DNA of 64,000 bases, from contig JACKHO010000001.1 of NCBI GenBank assembly GCA_020638955.1, positions 620,001 through 684,000 of the forward strand. The letters run 5' to 3'. This DNA is from Planctomycetaceae bacterium. Lineage in GTDB: Bacteria; Planctomycetota; Planctomycetia; Planctomycetales; Planctomycetaceae. Under the pieces are notes generated by a model. That model saw only the letters and a list, made by a program, of their open reading frames with translations, did no database searches and was not told the DNA's origin. Of this stretch, positions 55,013 through 63,462 are shown in pieces. The stretch's first letter is position 1; each line of letters begins with the position of its first letter. A program made the translations under genes and the position numbers.

Positions 55013-58000
55013 ATGCCAAACAATATTTCCAACAAACCTCGCAGTGTTCCGCAGGTCATGGTCTCCAGCACCTTCACGGATTTGAAGGAGCATCGGGCGG
55101 CGCTCATCGACTCCATTCATGGACACAAGCTGCATGCGAACGTGATGGAGAATGACTCCGCTCGTCTCGTCGATGTCATTGATTCCTCGCTCCAGATGGT
55201 GCGTGACAGCGCGGCTTACATCGGTGTCATCAGCCTGAAATACGGCCAGACACCTGAGTGTCCGACGCGCAATCCTGACAAACTGTCCATCACCGAATTG
55301 GAGTTCAACGAAGCGCAGCGCCTTGGACGTCCCGTCCTGCTGTTCATCATGGGTGATGATCACCCGGTGAAGAAAGCCGACATCGAAAAGGATCTGGAAA
55401 AGGAGACGAAGCTCGATGCCTTTCGAGAGCGAGCCAAGAAGGCATCGCCCGGATCCAAAGTGAATCGCGTCTATGCAGTCTTCAATAGTCTCGAAGAGTT
55501 CAAAGGAAGTGTAGGTTCGTCCCTCGGCGAATTGAAGTCCCATCTCGAATCGAGTGCCGAAGATACTCCCGAAGTCGGACCAGAAGAGGACAAGGATAAC
55601 ACCATCCCCAAGCCACCAGCCTTCTACGCCGAGCCCGACTACATCGGCTCGCACAAATTCATCGGACGCGCTGCGGAGCTGCAAGTCCTCACCGACTGGG
55701 CCGCGCCTGCCGATTCCACGAACCTCCTGCTCTTCGAGGCCATCGGCGGCAATGGCAAGAGCATGCTCACGTGGGAGTGGACGACCAATCCCCGGCACGC
55801 CCTCGCCGCGCGCCCGGCGGACAAGCCCTGGGCCGGGCGGTTCTGGTATTCGTTCTACGAGGGCGGCGCGAGCATGGAGGACTTCTGCCGCCACACCCTC
55901 GCCTACATGACGGGGCGTCCGCTGAAGGACTTCGCGAAAAAGAAAACCGCCGAGCTGAAAGACGACCTCCTCGCCCAGCTCCATGCCCAGCCCTGGTTGC
56001 TCATCCTCGATGGACTCGAGCGCATCCTCGTCGCCTACCACCGCATTGATGCCGCCGAAGTCCCCGACGAGGAGGCGAACATCCCCACCGACAAAATCGT
56101 CAACCGCAACCCCTGCGACGCCATCCGCGACGAGGACAACGACCTCCTCCGCGCCCTCGCCGCCGCGCGTCCGTCGAAGCTCCTCGTCAGCTCCCGCCTT
56201 ACCCCGCGTGTCCTGCTGAATCCCTCCGGCCAGACCATCTCCGGTGCGAAGCGCATCACGCTCCCCGGCCTGCGCCCGCCGGATGCTGAGGCCCTCCTGC
56301 GCTCCTGCGGCATCGAGGGGAACAGCGCCGCCATCCAGGGCTACCTCACCGCCAACTGCGACAACCACCCGCTCGTCATCGGCATCCTCGGCGGCCTCAT
56401 CGTGAACTACCTCCCCGCACGCGGCGACTTTGATGCCTGGTCCGCCGCCCCGGACGGCGGAGCCGCGCTCGACCTCGCCCGCCTCGACCTCACCCAGCGC
56501 CGCAATCACATCCTTGAGGCGGCCATCCAAAAGCTGCCCGACGCCAGCCGCCAGCTCCTCTCCACCCTCGCCCTGCTCAACGACTCCGTGGACTATGAGA
56601 CGCTCAAGGCCTTTAATCCCCACCTGCCACCCACCCCGACGAAGCTGACTGAGACGGTTAAGGACCTGGAGCAGCGCGGCCTGCTGCAATGGGTACAGCT
56701 CCGGGAAAAAGGTAAAAAAATTGACCGCTATGACCTGCACCCCGTCGTCCGCGGCGTCGCCTCGGGCGCGATGGCGGCGGCGGACCGCCAGCGCCACGGC
56801 CAGCGCGTGGTGGACCACTTCACCGCCCAGCCCCACCGCCCCTACGAGGATGCCGAGACGCTGGAGGACGTGCGCAGCGGCCGGCACGTCGTCCGCACCC
56901 TGCTCAAGCTCGGCCACTTCCAGCGGGCAGCGGAAGCCTATTGGGAAGATTTGTCGAATGCGCTCCTGTTCAACCTCAATGCCTATGCCGAAGCCTTGTC
57001 CTTGCTGAAGCCCTTCTTCCCCAGCGGCTGGGGCGAACTGCCGAAGAAGGTGGGAGCCAGGGCCAGTTCCTATCTGGCAACTTGCGCAGCGATCGCGTTG
57101 GACAATTGCGGTGAACCGGCTGCCGCCCTCGCCGCTTGCGGCGCTGCCCTCCGAGCCTACTTGGAAGCCGAAGACTGGAGCTATGCGGCGACTTTGCTCT
57201 GCAACATCTCCGGGAATCTGACCGGCCAGAATCGGCTCGCCCAATCGCTCCGCACGGATTCCCTCGCCTTGGAGGTCGCCACCTTGAGCGAAAACGAGGA
57301 AAGCGTTTTCATGAGCCGCCTCTTCCTGTTCGCCGACCAAACGAGGCTGGGCCAGTGGGCGGAGGCCGCCGCCACATGGAGCCTGCTCGACCCCATGGGC
57401 CGCGCTTGGTGGCGCGGCGCCTATGGGCTTGGTCAGGCTGAATGGCGTTACGCGCAGTTTCACTTCCGGCAGGACAGCTTGCAGGAGGCGCACCTGGTCG
57501 AGGCCGAGCGCCTGGCGGCCCAAGGCAAAGACCGCACCATCATCCGCTATCTCCACCGCCTGCGAGGCGACTGGCGACTCACTCAGGGCGAGTGGAAGCT
57601 GGCGGCGGCGAGCTATCTGGAGGCCGTGCGCCTGGCCCGCGATACCCGGTCGGTCATTGATACCGACTCCGAGACCGGCCTCGCCCTGGCCAAGCACCAC
57701 CTCGACCAGCTCGCCAATCCCCGCGAGGAAGCCGGGCGCCTGGCCCAACTGCGCAGACCCGCGCATCGCTACCTCGCACAACTCTGGCTCGCGCTCGGCG
57801 ACGCCGAGAAAGCCAAGCACCATGCCGTCGCCGCCTACAAATGGGCCTGGGCCGATGGCGAGCCGTATGTGCGCCGCTACGAACTCACCCAGACCACCGA
57901 ACTGCTCCAGCAAATGAACCTCCCCATCCCCAACCTCCCGCCCTACGACCCCGCCAAGGACGAGAAGCTGCCGTGGGAAGATGACGTCCTCGCTGCCATT

Positions 58001-58069
58001 GAGAAGCTGAAAGCGAAGAAGGCCGCACAGGCGAAGAATGGGGACTCAACACAAGACGAGCCAGATTGA
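55013..58069 (+). CDS. DUF4062-STAND NTPase-helical repeat protein
   Basis: A 1,018-residue protein. Residues 14-110 form DUF4062 (VMVSSTFTDLKEHRAALIDSI; AYIGVISLKYGQTP; SITELEFNEAQRLGRPVLLF). A 213-ENKFIGRA-type start leads to a STAND NTPase with P-loop GGNGKS at 245-250, Walker B LLILDGLE near 329-336 and SSRLTPR (393-399). Winged-helix and TPR-like helical repeats fill about 440-1,000. Such proteins sense a signal through the repeats, assemble on NTP binding and activate the N-terminal domain. DUF4062 has a TIR-like alpha/beta look, but no catalytic residue is assigned. GC content is near 55% in bases 55081-55140 and near 72% in 56101-56160, so the gene looks mosaic. Confidence 0.9.
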   Translation: MPNNISNKPRSVPQVMVSSTFTDLKEHRAALIDSIHGHKLHANVMENDSARLVDVIDSSLQMVRDSAAYIGVISLKYGQTPECPTRNPDKLSITELEFNEAQRLGRPVLLFIMGDDHPVKKADIEKDLEKETKLDAFRERAKKASPGSKVNRVYAVFNSLEEFKGSVGSSLGELKSHLESSAEDTPEVGPEEDKDNTIPKPPAFYAEPDYIGSHKFIGRAAELQVLTDWAAPADSTNLLLFEAIGGNGKSMLTWEWTTNPRHALAARPADKPWAGRFWYSFYEGGASMEDFCRHTLAYMTGRPLKDFAKKKTAELKDDLLAQLHAQPWLLILDGLERILVAYHRIDAAEVPDEEANIPTDKIVNRNPCDAIRDEDNDLLRALAAARPSKLLVSSRLTPRVLLNPSGQTISGAKRITLPGLRPPDAEALLRSCGIEGNSAAIQGYLTANCDNHPLVIGILGGLIVNYLPARGDFDAWSAAPDGGAALDLARLDLTQRRNHILEAAIQKLPDASRQLLSTLALLNDSVDYETLKAFNPHLPPTPTKLTETVKDLEQRGLLQWVQLREKGKKIDRYDLHPVVRGVASGAMAAADRQRHGQRVVDHFTAQPHRPYEDAETLEDVRSGRHVVRTLLKLGHFQRAAEAYWEDLSNALLFNLNAYAEALSLLKPFFPSGWGELPKKVGARASSYLATCAAIALDNCGEPAAALAACGAALRAYLEAEDWSYAATLLCNISGNLTGQNRLAQSLRTDSLALEVATLSENEESVFMSRLFLFADQTRLGQWAEAAATWSLLDPMGRAWWRGAYGLGQAEWRYAQFHFRQDSLQEAHLVEAERLAAQGKDRTIIRYLHRLRGDWRLTQGEWKLAAASYLEAVRLARDTRSVIDTDSETGLALAKHHLDQLANPREEAGRLAQLRRPAHRYLAQLWLALGDAEKAKHHAVAAYKWAWADGEPYVRRYELTQTTELLQQMNLPIPNLPPYDPAKDEKLPWEDDVLAAIEKLKAKKAAQAKNGDSTQDEPD

Positions 58070-58097
58070 CGCTGGAACCACCGACCAGGTGCGCAAG

Positions 58098-58128
58098 CAT
58101 GCCCACGCTGCTGCGCGACGTGGGCATG
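58098..58128 (+). terminator. Hairpin after the STAND gene
   Basis: A perfect 10-bp stem CATGCCCACG / CGTGGGCATG with an 11-base loop starts 28 bases after the stop. There is no long T run (GCACTTTGCT follows), so it could be a factor-dependent or weak terminator or a REP-like intergenic hairpin. Confidence 0.5.
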
Positions 58129-58184
58129 GCACTTTGCTAGTCGAGGTTGTTTCGAAACCTTCCAGCCTTTGACTTGCTCTCCAG

Positions 58185-58209
58185 AAAAACACAGACAGGA
58201 ATGTCTGTG
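58185..58209 (-). terminator. Rho-independent terminator of the sialate esterase gene
   Basis: An 8-bp stem CACAGACA / TGTCTGTG with a four-base loop. On the minus strand it is followed by five T residues. It is 22 bases past the stop of the convergent gene. Confidence 0.75.
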
Positions 58210-58231
58210 CCACCGGGTTTGGAAACTGCCT

Positions 58232-60118
58232 CTACTTTCCCAATTCTTCCAGCACGAGGTCGGCTTCTTTGATTCTGCGGGCTTTGTCCTGGTCGCGGAG
58301 GGCTTGCAGGATTTTGGCTTGATCGCCGCGGGAAATGGGGCGGTCGAGTTGTTGTTCGAAGACGCCTGAGGGGACTTCTTCCATAATCCAGTCATCGCTT
58401 TTCTGGGTGGCGAAGGGGAGGTCGAGGTTGCCGGCGGTTTGGAGATTGCCCATGGGGTTGCGGCCCCAGGCGTAGCGGAAGTGGATGGGGTTGGGAACCA
58501 TAGGGCTGGTGAGGACGAGTTGTTTGCGGTCGAACTGCACGCGGCCCCGGTCGTCTTTTCCTTTTTCGAAGTAGGCGACATCAGCGGGATGAAACTTGCG
58601 GTCTTCTCCGGCAATGGCGAAGCCTTCGATGGCACCATCAGCCGGGTCCTGGACGTCAACGTCGAGTTGCAGCAGGAGTGCGCCGTCCTGGGGCTGCATT
58701 CCCACAAGCATGGGCGGTTTCCAATTGACGTCGCGGTCGAATCCATACTGTGTGGCGAGTGCCCAGCGGGCAATCCGTTCGCCTGCCGGAATTTTCAATT
58801 GCGGGTGATACCAGCGGCGCCGCAGGTCGTACGTGCTGACGAACCCGATTTGCTGGTCGCCCGCGTTGTAGAGGTCGAGAAACGTCTCGTACTGTGCCGC
58901 CCGGATTTCGATGCCAGCGTTGAACATTTTCTCGCAATAGTCGTCGCGTGTTTGGGGATAACCATCGGTGCAGAGCGACAGAATGCCGAATGGCAACTCG
59001 GGATCATTGAACGCTGCACGCCAGGATTTGATCATCTCGGGGAAGATATCGCGGTACATTTCCGCCCCAAGCGACCCCTCAAAAGCGTTGTTGTATCCCT
59101 GATGAAAAATCGCCCCTTTGACGGAGAGCCCGGCGAGGGGAGCAATCATGCCGGCGTAACAGTGGCCGGGGAAGTTGTGGTTCCCAATGGGGCCGGGCTG
59201 CAAATCGCTGGGCGGATCTTTACGGTCGTCTGGGATGGGTTTTCCCTCTTTGGTTTGCCGCTCAATGAACCGTTGATGATCAGCAATTCGGCGTTCCAAA
59301 TCGGCCTGGGGATCCCAATCGGCAACTGATTGGTCAAACGTCGCGAGTTTGGCCTGCGTGGTGGGGCTGTCCATTGATCGCAGCACGGCGAGCGGAGTCC
59401 ATGTTTCGACAGTCGTCCCGCCGCGCGAGGCATCGATGACACCAATAGGCACTTTGCTCGCCTTGTGAATGCGGCGGGCAAAGACGTAGCCAATGGCCGA
59501 GAGTTCGCGGGCAATTTCTGGCGTGCAAGCGTCCCAGTCTCCTTTGCGGAAATGCCGACTCGACCAGTCGCTCCACTGGTGCAGTCGGGCGAAGTTCTGC
59601 TGCAGTTCAGGCCCCTGACCATAAGGGACCGTCAGGATGCGGATTTCTGGATAGTTCGCCGAAACGATTTCGAGGTTGCCGTTCTCGACCTTCGCCAACT
59701 CGAATTCCATGTTGCTCTGTCCGCCAAGGACCCAGACGTCACCGACGAGAATGTTGTCGAGGACGAGCGACGAGTCCGCCCCTTTGACAACCACCTGCTG
59801 CGGCTCGCTGTCTGCAGGCACGGCCGGAAGCGTCACTTTCCAGGCACGATCATCACCGGCAGTGGTCGATGCCGTCGCACCAGCGAACTGCACCGAGATT
59901 TCTTCGCCGGGCGTTGCCCATCCCCAAATGGAAATCGGTTTGTCCCGCTGCAGCACCATGTTGGACTGAAACACGTTGCTGACACTCAGGCCCTCGACCA
60001 CTGCGGGAACGTCGATGACGTCTTCCCTTGGCATTTTCTGGGCGAAGAGAGGAGTCGCCGTAGCAGTAAAAGCAACAAGGAAGAGCGCTAAGCTGATGTG
60101 GTGTGCGGGTGAGTTCAT
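58232..60118 (-). CDS. Sialate O-acetylesterase family protein
   Basis: ATG 60118 begins a signal peptide (ISLALFLVAFTATATPLFAQ). The 628-residue exported hydrolase has an N-terminal beta domain (VFQSNMVLQRDKPISIWGWA) and the SGNH block I Ser motif VLGGQSNMEF near residue 135. VPIGVIDASRGGTTVETWTP matches block II, and VKGAIFHQGYNNAF matches the Gly/Asn block in which the family usually has WYQGESN; here it reads FHQGYNN. The His of block V is not certain. Family members remove acetyl groups from sialic acids or plant and algal glycans. Confidence 0.88.
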   Translation of the reverse strand: MNSPAHHISLALFLVAFTATATPLFAQKMPREDVIDVPAVVEGLSVSNVFQSNMVLQRDKPISIWGWATPGEEISVQFAGATASTTAGDDRAWKVTLPAVPADSEPQQVVVKGADSSLVLDNILVGDVWVLGGQSNMEFELAKVENGNLEIVSANYPEIRILTVPYGQGPELQQNFARLHQWSDWSSRHFRKGDWDACTPEIARELSAIGYVFARRIHKASKVPIGVIDASRGGTTVETWTPLAVLRSMDSPTTQAKLATFDQSVADWDPQADLERRIADHQRFIERQTKEGKPIPDDRKDPPSDLQPGPIGNHNFPGHCYAGMIAPLAGLSVKGAIFHQGYNNAFEGSLGAEMYRDIFPEMIKSWRAAFNDPELPFGILSLCTDGYPQTRDDYCEKMFNAGIEIRAAQYETFLDLYNAGDQQIGFVSTYDLRRRWYHPQLKIPAGERIARWALATQYGFDRDVNWKPPMLVGMQPQDGALLLQLDVDVQDPADGAIEGFAIAGEDRKFHPADVAYFEKGKDDRGRVQFDRKQLVLTSPMVPNPIHFRYAWGRNPMGNLQTAGNLDLPFATQKSDDWIMEEVPSGVFEQQLDRPISRGDQAKILQALRDQDKARRIKEADLVLEELGK

Positions 60119-60348
60119 GGCTGGCCTATGTTGTGCGGCGGATCGGGTGCAATTGTGTTTAGCCATCCTAGCGGGATGGCAGCGGGATGTTCCAGCACGT
60201 GAGGGATTTGCGACGTGCTCCGGTTGATGAGATAACCAGCAAGTGTCTCATGGACTCACACAGGCGAAGGAGTGGATCACCGCAGAGCACGCAGAGGGGC
60301 GCAGAGAGTAAAACGCTGCGCGTGTCAGCCCTTCAGGAATGGTGACAA

Positions 60349-62511
60349 TTAGCGTTTCGAAATAACCGCGTCGCACGCGCGGCGGAGGAATTCTTCATAG
60401 TCCCATTGCCCACTGCCGCCCGTCTGGCGGGCGATGACCAAATCGAGACTCGGGACAAAGGCCAGCAATTGGCCTCCACTTCCTGGTTTGTAGCGCGCAT
60501 CGGTCGGGATGCCCGCAATGTGCTTGCCACTCTCTGGGAAGTGTTTCGCGGGAAGTTCCCATCCGAGCGTGAATACTGCTGGGTTCAGTTGCCAGCGCAG
60601 TTCGGGAGTTGTGACCTCGTGCGAGGGGAGTGCCGTCTGTTCCACGAACCACTGGGGAATGACTTGTTTCTCATTCCATTGACCATTGTGCAGCATGCAG
60701 TAGCCGACACGTGCCAGTTCGCGAGCGGGAAGTCCGAGCCCGTGAGACGGTTTGCGTCCGACGTCTCCTCCTTCGTAATACTGAAACCACCACTTCTCGA
60801 TGCCGAGTGGCTGAAACAGTGACTCAATCGCGAACTGGTCATATGGCTTTCCCGTCACATTTTCACAGACCAATGCCGCGTGAACGAGTGCCTGTGTCGA
60901 ATAGCCACAGCCGGTTCCTGGATCAAATGCCAGCTTCGCGGTCCGTTCGTCACCGCTGTGGCCGAGAATGTAATCCCAACTGCCATCGTTTGGTGCCCCG
61001 GTTGCTTCGGGACATATTCCAGAGGTGTGGTTGAGCAATTGCTTAACGGTGATGTCTGCCTTGCGTGGATCGCTCAATGGCTGAGCCCAGGGTATGAATT
61101 CGAAGGCATGGTCATCGAACGACATTTTGCGGGGCGTCAATCCCTGCTGGCTGCGTTCTGATGCAATGGCCAGCACTGTCGCGCAAATCGCCTTGGACAC
61201 CGAAGCAACCCGACGGGCGTCGGTGGTGGCGCTATTGCCCCGTTCAACCTGCAGGACAATTGTGCCGTGACGAATGACCACAGCAGCAAACGGGCGATTA
61301 TCAGACTGGAGCAGCCACTGCCGCAGTTCGGCAATCTTCCCCGCGTCCATTCCACCAATCGTTTCGATTTCCGCCTCGGTCTCAACCATTCGCCAACCGC
61401 CCTGGGATTCTGGCGGTGGGAAATAAAGGGAACGAGAAGAGGATGCCGTGTCACTGGAGCTCTTGCGCCCCGTGGCGAGTGACTGCAGCGCCGCGTAGTA
61501 CACCGAATCATCTGCGGCGCCGTCGAAATGGAAGGGGAACGCCTGGTTGTGGTCCTTGAGCATTAATCCGTAACCGCAGCGACTCTCGACAGATGCTTGC
61601 ATCGCAGCCACGGCTTCCTTTCCCGTCTTGTCATCTTCATTGCAGACAATGGGCTTCCCATACCGTTTGAGTTCAGCAACACGCGCAGGGATGTCGGTGA
61701 CTCGGGTGCCGTTCCAGTGCGGCGTAAGGAAGTCGCACGCTTCGGCGACTTCGGGATGCACCTTACCATCACCATAGCCACTGGCCGTCACCAACAATTT
61801 GGGAGCCGTCGACTTGGCGAGCCGTATCAACGCAGCCTGGCCTTTTGCACTGCGAATAATTTCATGCCGAAATCCGTTGTGGGGAAACTCATTGGCAATT
61901 TCAATGAGTACGTTGCGAAAGCCGCGCTCGTCCACCCAACGCGCCGCGTTGACGACTCCCGCCTTCACCGCTGCTTCGTCGCGAAGAATTTTGGACTGTC
62001 GCTGATAATAGAGGCCAAGGATGACCACAATTCCCCGCCTGTCGCATTCACGGATGACCCGTTCAACACGCTTCAGGTAGTCAGGACGCAACGCTCCATC
62101 AGGCTCAAAAGCTGAGTTGATCGCCCCTTCATACCCTGGCATTCCTCCCTGCAGATTCAGCGTGAACGCGTTCACGCCGTGTGCGGCATAGTCGTCGAGT
62201 TTCGCAATGAACTCGGCGGTGTTCTCAGCGGGATCAAACTCCACTCGCCCGGCATCTTCGAACGTCGCATTGACCATGCGAACATTCATCAGCAGACCTT
62301 CACATGGAGTCCCGGGATTCGTCGGCTGGCCGTTCAGCAGGAAACGGGTCCCTGAGATGGAGACCTCCGTGCCATCAGCTCGGACGCAACGGCCCTGACC
62401 GAGGAGTACCAGGAGAATGACGACCGCAAACCAACCTTTCGACAAAGCGGTCCGCACGCCATCTCGTATTCCGAGAGGCATAATTCTGAAGAGTGATGAT
62501 GAGTCGTACAT
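60349..62511 (-). CDS. Glycosidase-like TIM barrel fused to a beta-lactamase-type serine hydrolase
   Basis: A 720-residue exported protein with a hydrophobic N-terminus (FAVVILLVLLGQGRCVRA). Residues 48 to about 345 look like a GH-A clan barrel: FTLNLQGGMPGYEG, then IEIANEFPH with an NE acid/base pair (207-208) and IVCNEDD with a second NE (291-292). From about 385 a class C beta-lactamase-like domain follows: SVSK at 437-440 (Ser-x-x-Lys), LLNHTSGIC, and GYSTQ in place of the usual YxN. Either domain occurs alone in planctomycetes; the fusion is unusual. It may act on a glycan linked to an ester or amide. An ATG at 62481 is an alternative start. Confidence 0.85.
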   Translation of the reverse strand: MYDSSSLFRIMPLGIRDGVRTALSKGWFAVVILLVLLGQGRCVRADGTEVSISGTRFLLNGQPTNPGTPCEGLLMNVRMVNATFEDAGRVEFDPAENTAEFIAKLDDYAAHGVNAFTLNLQGGMPGYEGAINSAFEPDGALRPDYLKRVERVIRECDRRGIVVILGLYYQRQSKILRDEAAVKAGVVNAARWVDERGFRNVLIEIANEFPHNGFRHEIIRSAKGQAALIRLAKSTAPKLLVTASGYGDGKVHPEVAEACDFLTPHWNGTRVTDIPARVAELKRYGKPIVCNEDDKTGKEAVAAMQASVESRCGYGLMLKDHNQAFPFHFDGAADDSVYYAALQSLATGRKSSSDTASSSRSLYFPPPESQGGWRMVETEAEIETIGGMDAGKIAELRQWLLQSDNRPFAAVVIRHGTIVLQVERGNSATTDARRVASVSKAICATVLAIASERSQQGLTPRKMSFDDHAFEFIPWAQPLSDPRKADITVKQLLNHTSGICPEATGAPNDGSWDYILGHSGDERTAKLAFDPGTGCGYSTQALVHAALVCENVTGKPYDQFAIESLFQPLGIEKWWFQYYEGGDVGRKPSHGLGLPARELARVGYCMLHNGQWNEKQVIPQWFVEQTALPSHEVTTPELRWQLNPAVFTLGWELPAKHFPESGKHIAGIPTDARYKPGSGGQLLAFVPSLDLVIARQTGGSGQWDYEEFLRRACDAVISKR

Positions 62512-62664
62512 GCGTATGTCCAGGCAGGAAAAACAGCGGGCACCACACCTGATATATCAGGCAGAGATTTCGCTGACCAGAGCCACCCTCGCGAACTCCG
62601 CCCGGAGAATGGTGATGTGAACATGCGGCAAATGGCAGTTTCCTCTGCAATTCACGGAGACGCG

Positions 62665-62745
62665 GGTGGCACGCTCAGACCAACGGGATGGGCGTGCGAA
62701 TTCAAGTTTGCCCACACCCTTCCTGACGTCCGGGAGGGCCACCCG
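62665..62745. repeat. Dispersed repeat B, copy 1, in a 395-base gene-free gap
   Basis: The 81-base unit begins GGGTGGCACGCTCAGACC, passes through AACGGGATGGGCGTG and GAATTCAAGTTTGCCCAC, and ends CTTCCTGACGTCCGGGAGGG. It is nearly identical to 63323-63404. The surrounding gap 62512-62906 has no other gene; a stretch at 62555-62575 (TGATATATCAG) is AT-rich and could hold a promoter. Confidence 0.65.
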
Positions 62746-62906
62746 CCCCAATTGGTCCAGAGTTCGAAGAGGTTCCCTGTCGATCGATGACAGTTGTGCG
62801 CATGACATCGAGATGCAATAACTTGGTGTCGCAAAATGGAATGTTGCCCATTGCGTTTTGAGCTCGGCGGAATTCTTTGTCGCGATAACAAGAGAAATGA
62901 TACTCA

Positions 62907-63239
62907 ATGTCAGAACTACCGAAACGAACCTGTGCGATTGAACGACTGGTGACCCACGAAAAACTGGTAGCGGCAACGCTTGCCGGGACCAAGACGCAAC
63001 AACGTCGGGACGGGGTGTACGGTTTTCCGGGGGAGAGATTCGAACTTCAGGGAGTGAAATTTGAGATTACGGATTTGCGGCAGCCGGGGCTGGGCGAGAT
63101 GACAGAGCAAGATGCACAGAGCGAGGGTTACCCAAATTTGGAGATGTACAAGGCGTTAATTCTCAGGATGCATCCGGGCATGGAATGGGACGTGGAACAT
63201 CCAGTCTGGGTTCACGAGTTCGCTCGAGTTGATGAATAG
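62907..63239 (+). CDS. ASCH-domain protein
   Basis: A 110-residue cytoplasmic protein. The ASCH core is visible: an ERLVTHEKLVAATLAGTKTQ start with the GxKxxxxR signature (GTKTQQRR, residues 27-34), strands FELQGVKFEITDLRQPGLG, and a helix MTEQDAQSEGYPNLEMYKALI. The last strand is VWVHEFARV. ASCH/EVE-fold proteins bind modified bases or RNA and are linked to RNA processing or coactivation; the partner is unknown. It lies between two copies of repeat B. Confidence 0.85.
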   Translation: MSELPKRTCAIERLVTHEKLVAATLAGTKTQQRRDGVYGFPGERFELQGVKFEITDLRQPGLGEMTEQDAQSEGYPNLEMYKALILRMHPGMEWDVEHPVWVHEFARVDE

Positions 63240-63322
63240 TAGATACAGGTCAGACTGAGCCCGACGAAAACGTCGAATACCAGCAGATGTCAGGCACAGC
63301 CTGACCGACGGTAACTCGGTTG

Positions 63323-63404
63323 GGTTGGCACGCTCAAGCCAACGGGATGGGCGTGGCGAATTCAAGTTTGACCACGCCCTTCCTGACGTCAGGGTGGGCC
63401 ACCA
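63323..63404. repeat. Dispersed repeat B, copy 2
   Basis: About 82 bases matching 62665-62745: GGCACGCTCAAGCCAACGGG, GGCGTGGCGAATTCAAGTTTG, CCCTTCCTGACGTCAGGG. A further partial copy of the end (TTACGTCAGGGCGTG) follows at 63410-63424. Part of TGACGTCA is self-complementary. Confidence 0.65.
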
Positions 63405-63462
63405 GACCCTTACGTCAGGGCGTGTCACCAGAACTGCGAGTTATTGTGTAATGACTTCCGAG

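Noticed and set aside
54980..57913. Very long minus-strand ORF (977 codons) opposite the STAND gene
   Set aside because: It is a shadow: GC-rich third positions of the real gene remove stops on the other strand. Its translation is low complexity with no motif, while the plus strand shows DUF4062 and NTPase motifs.
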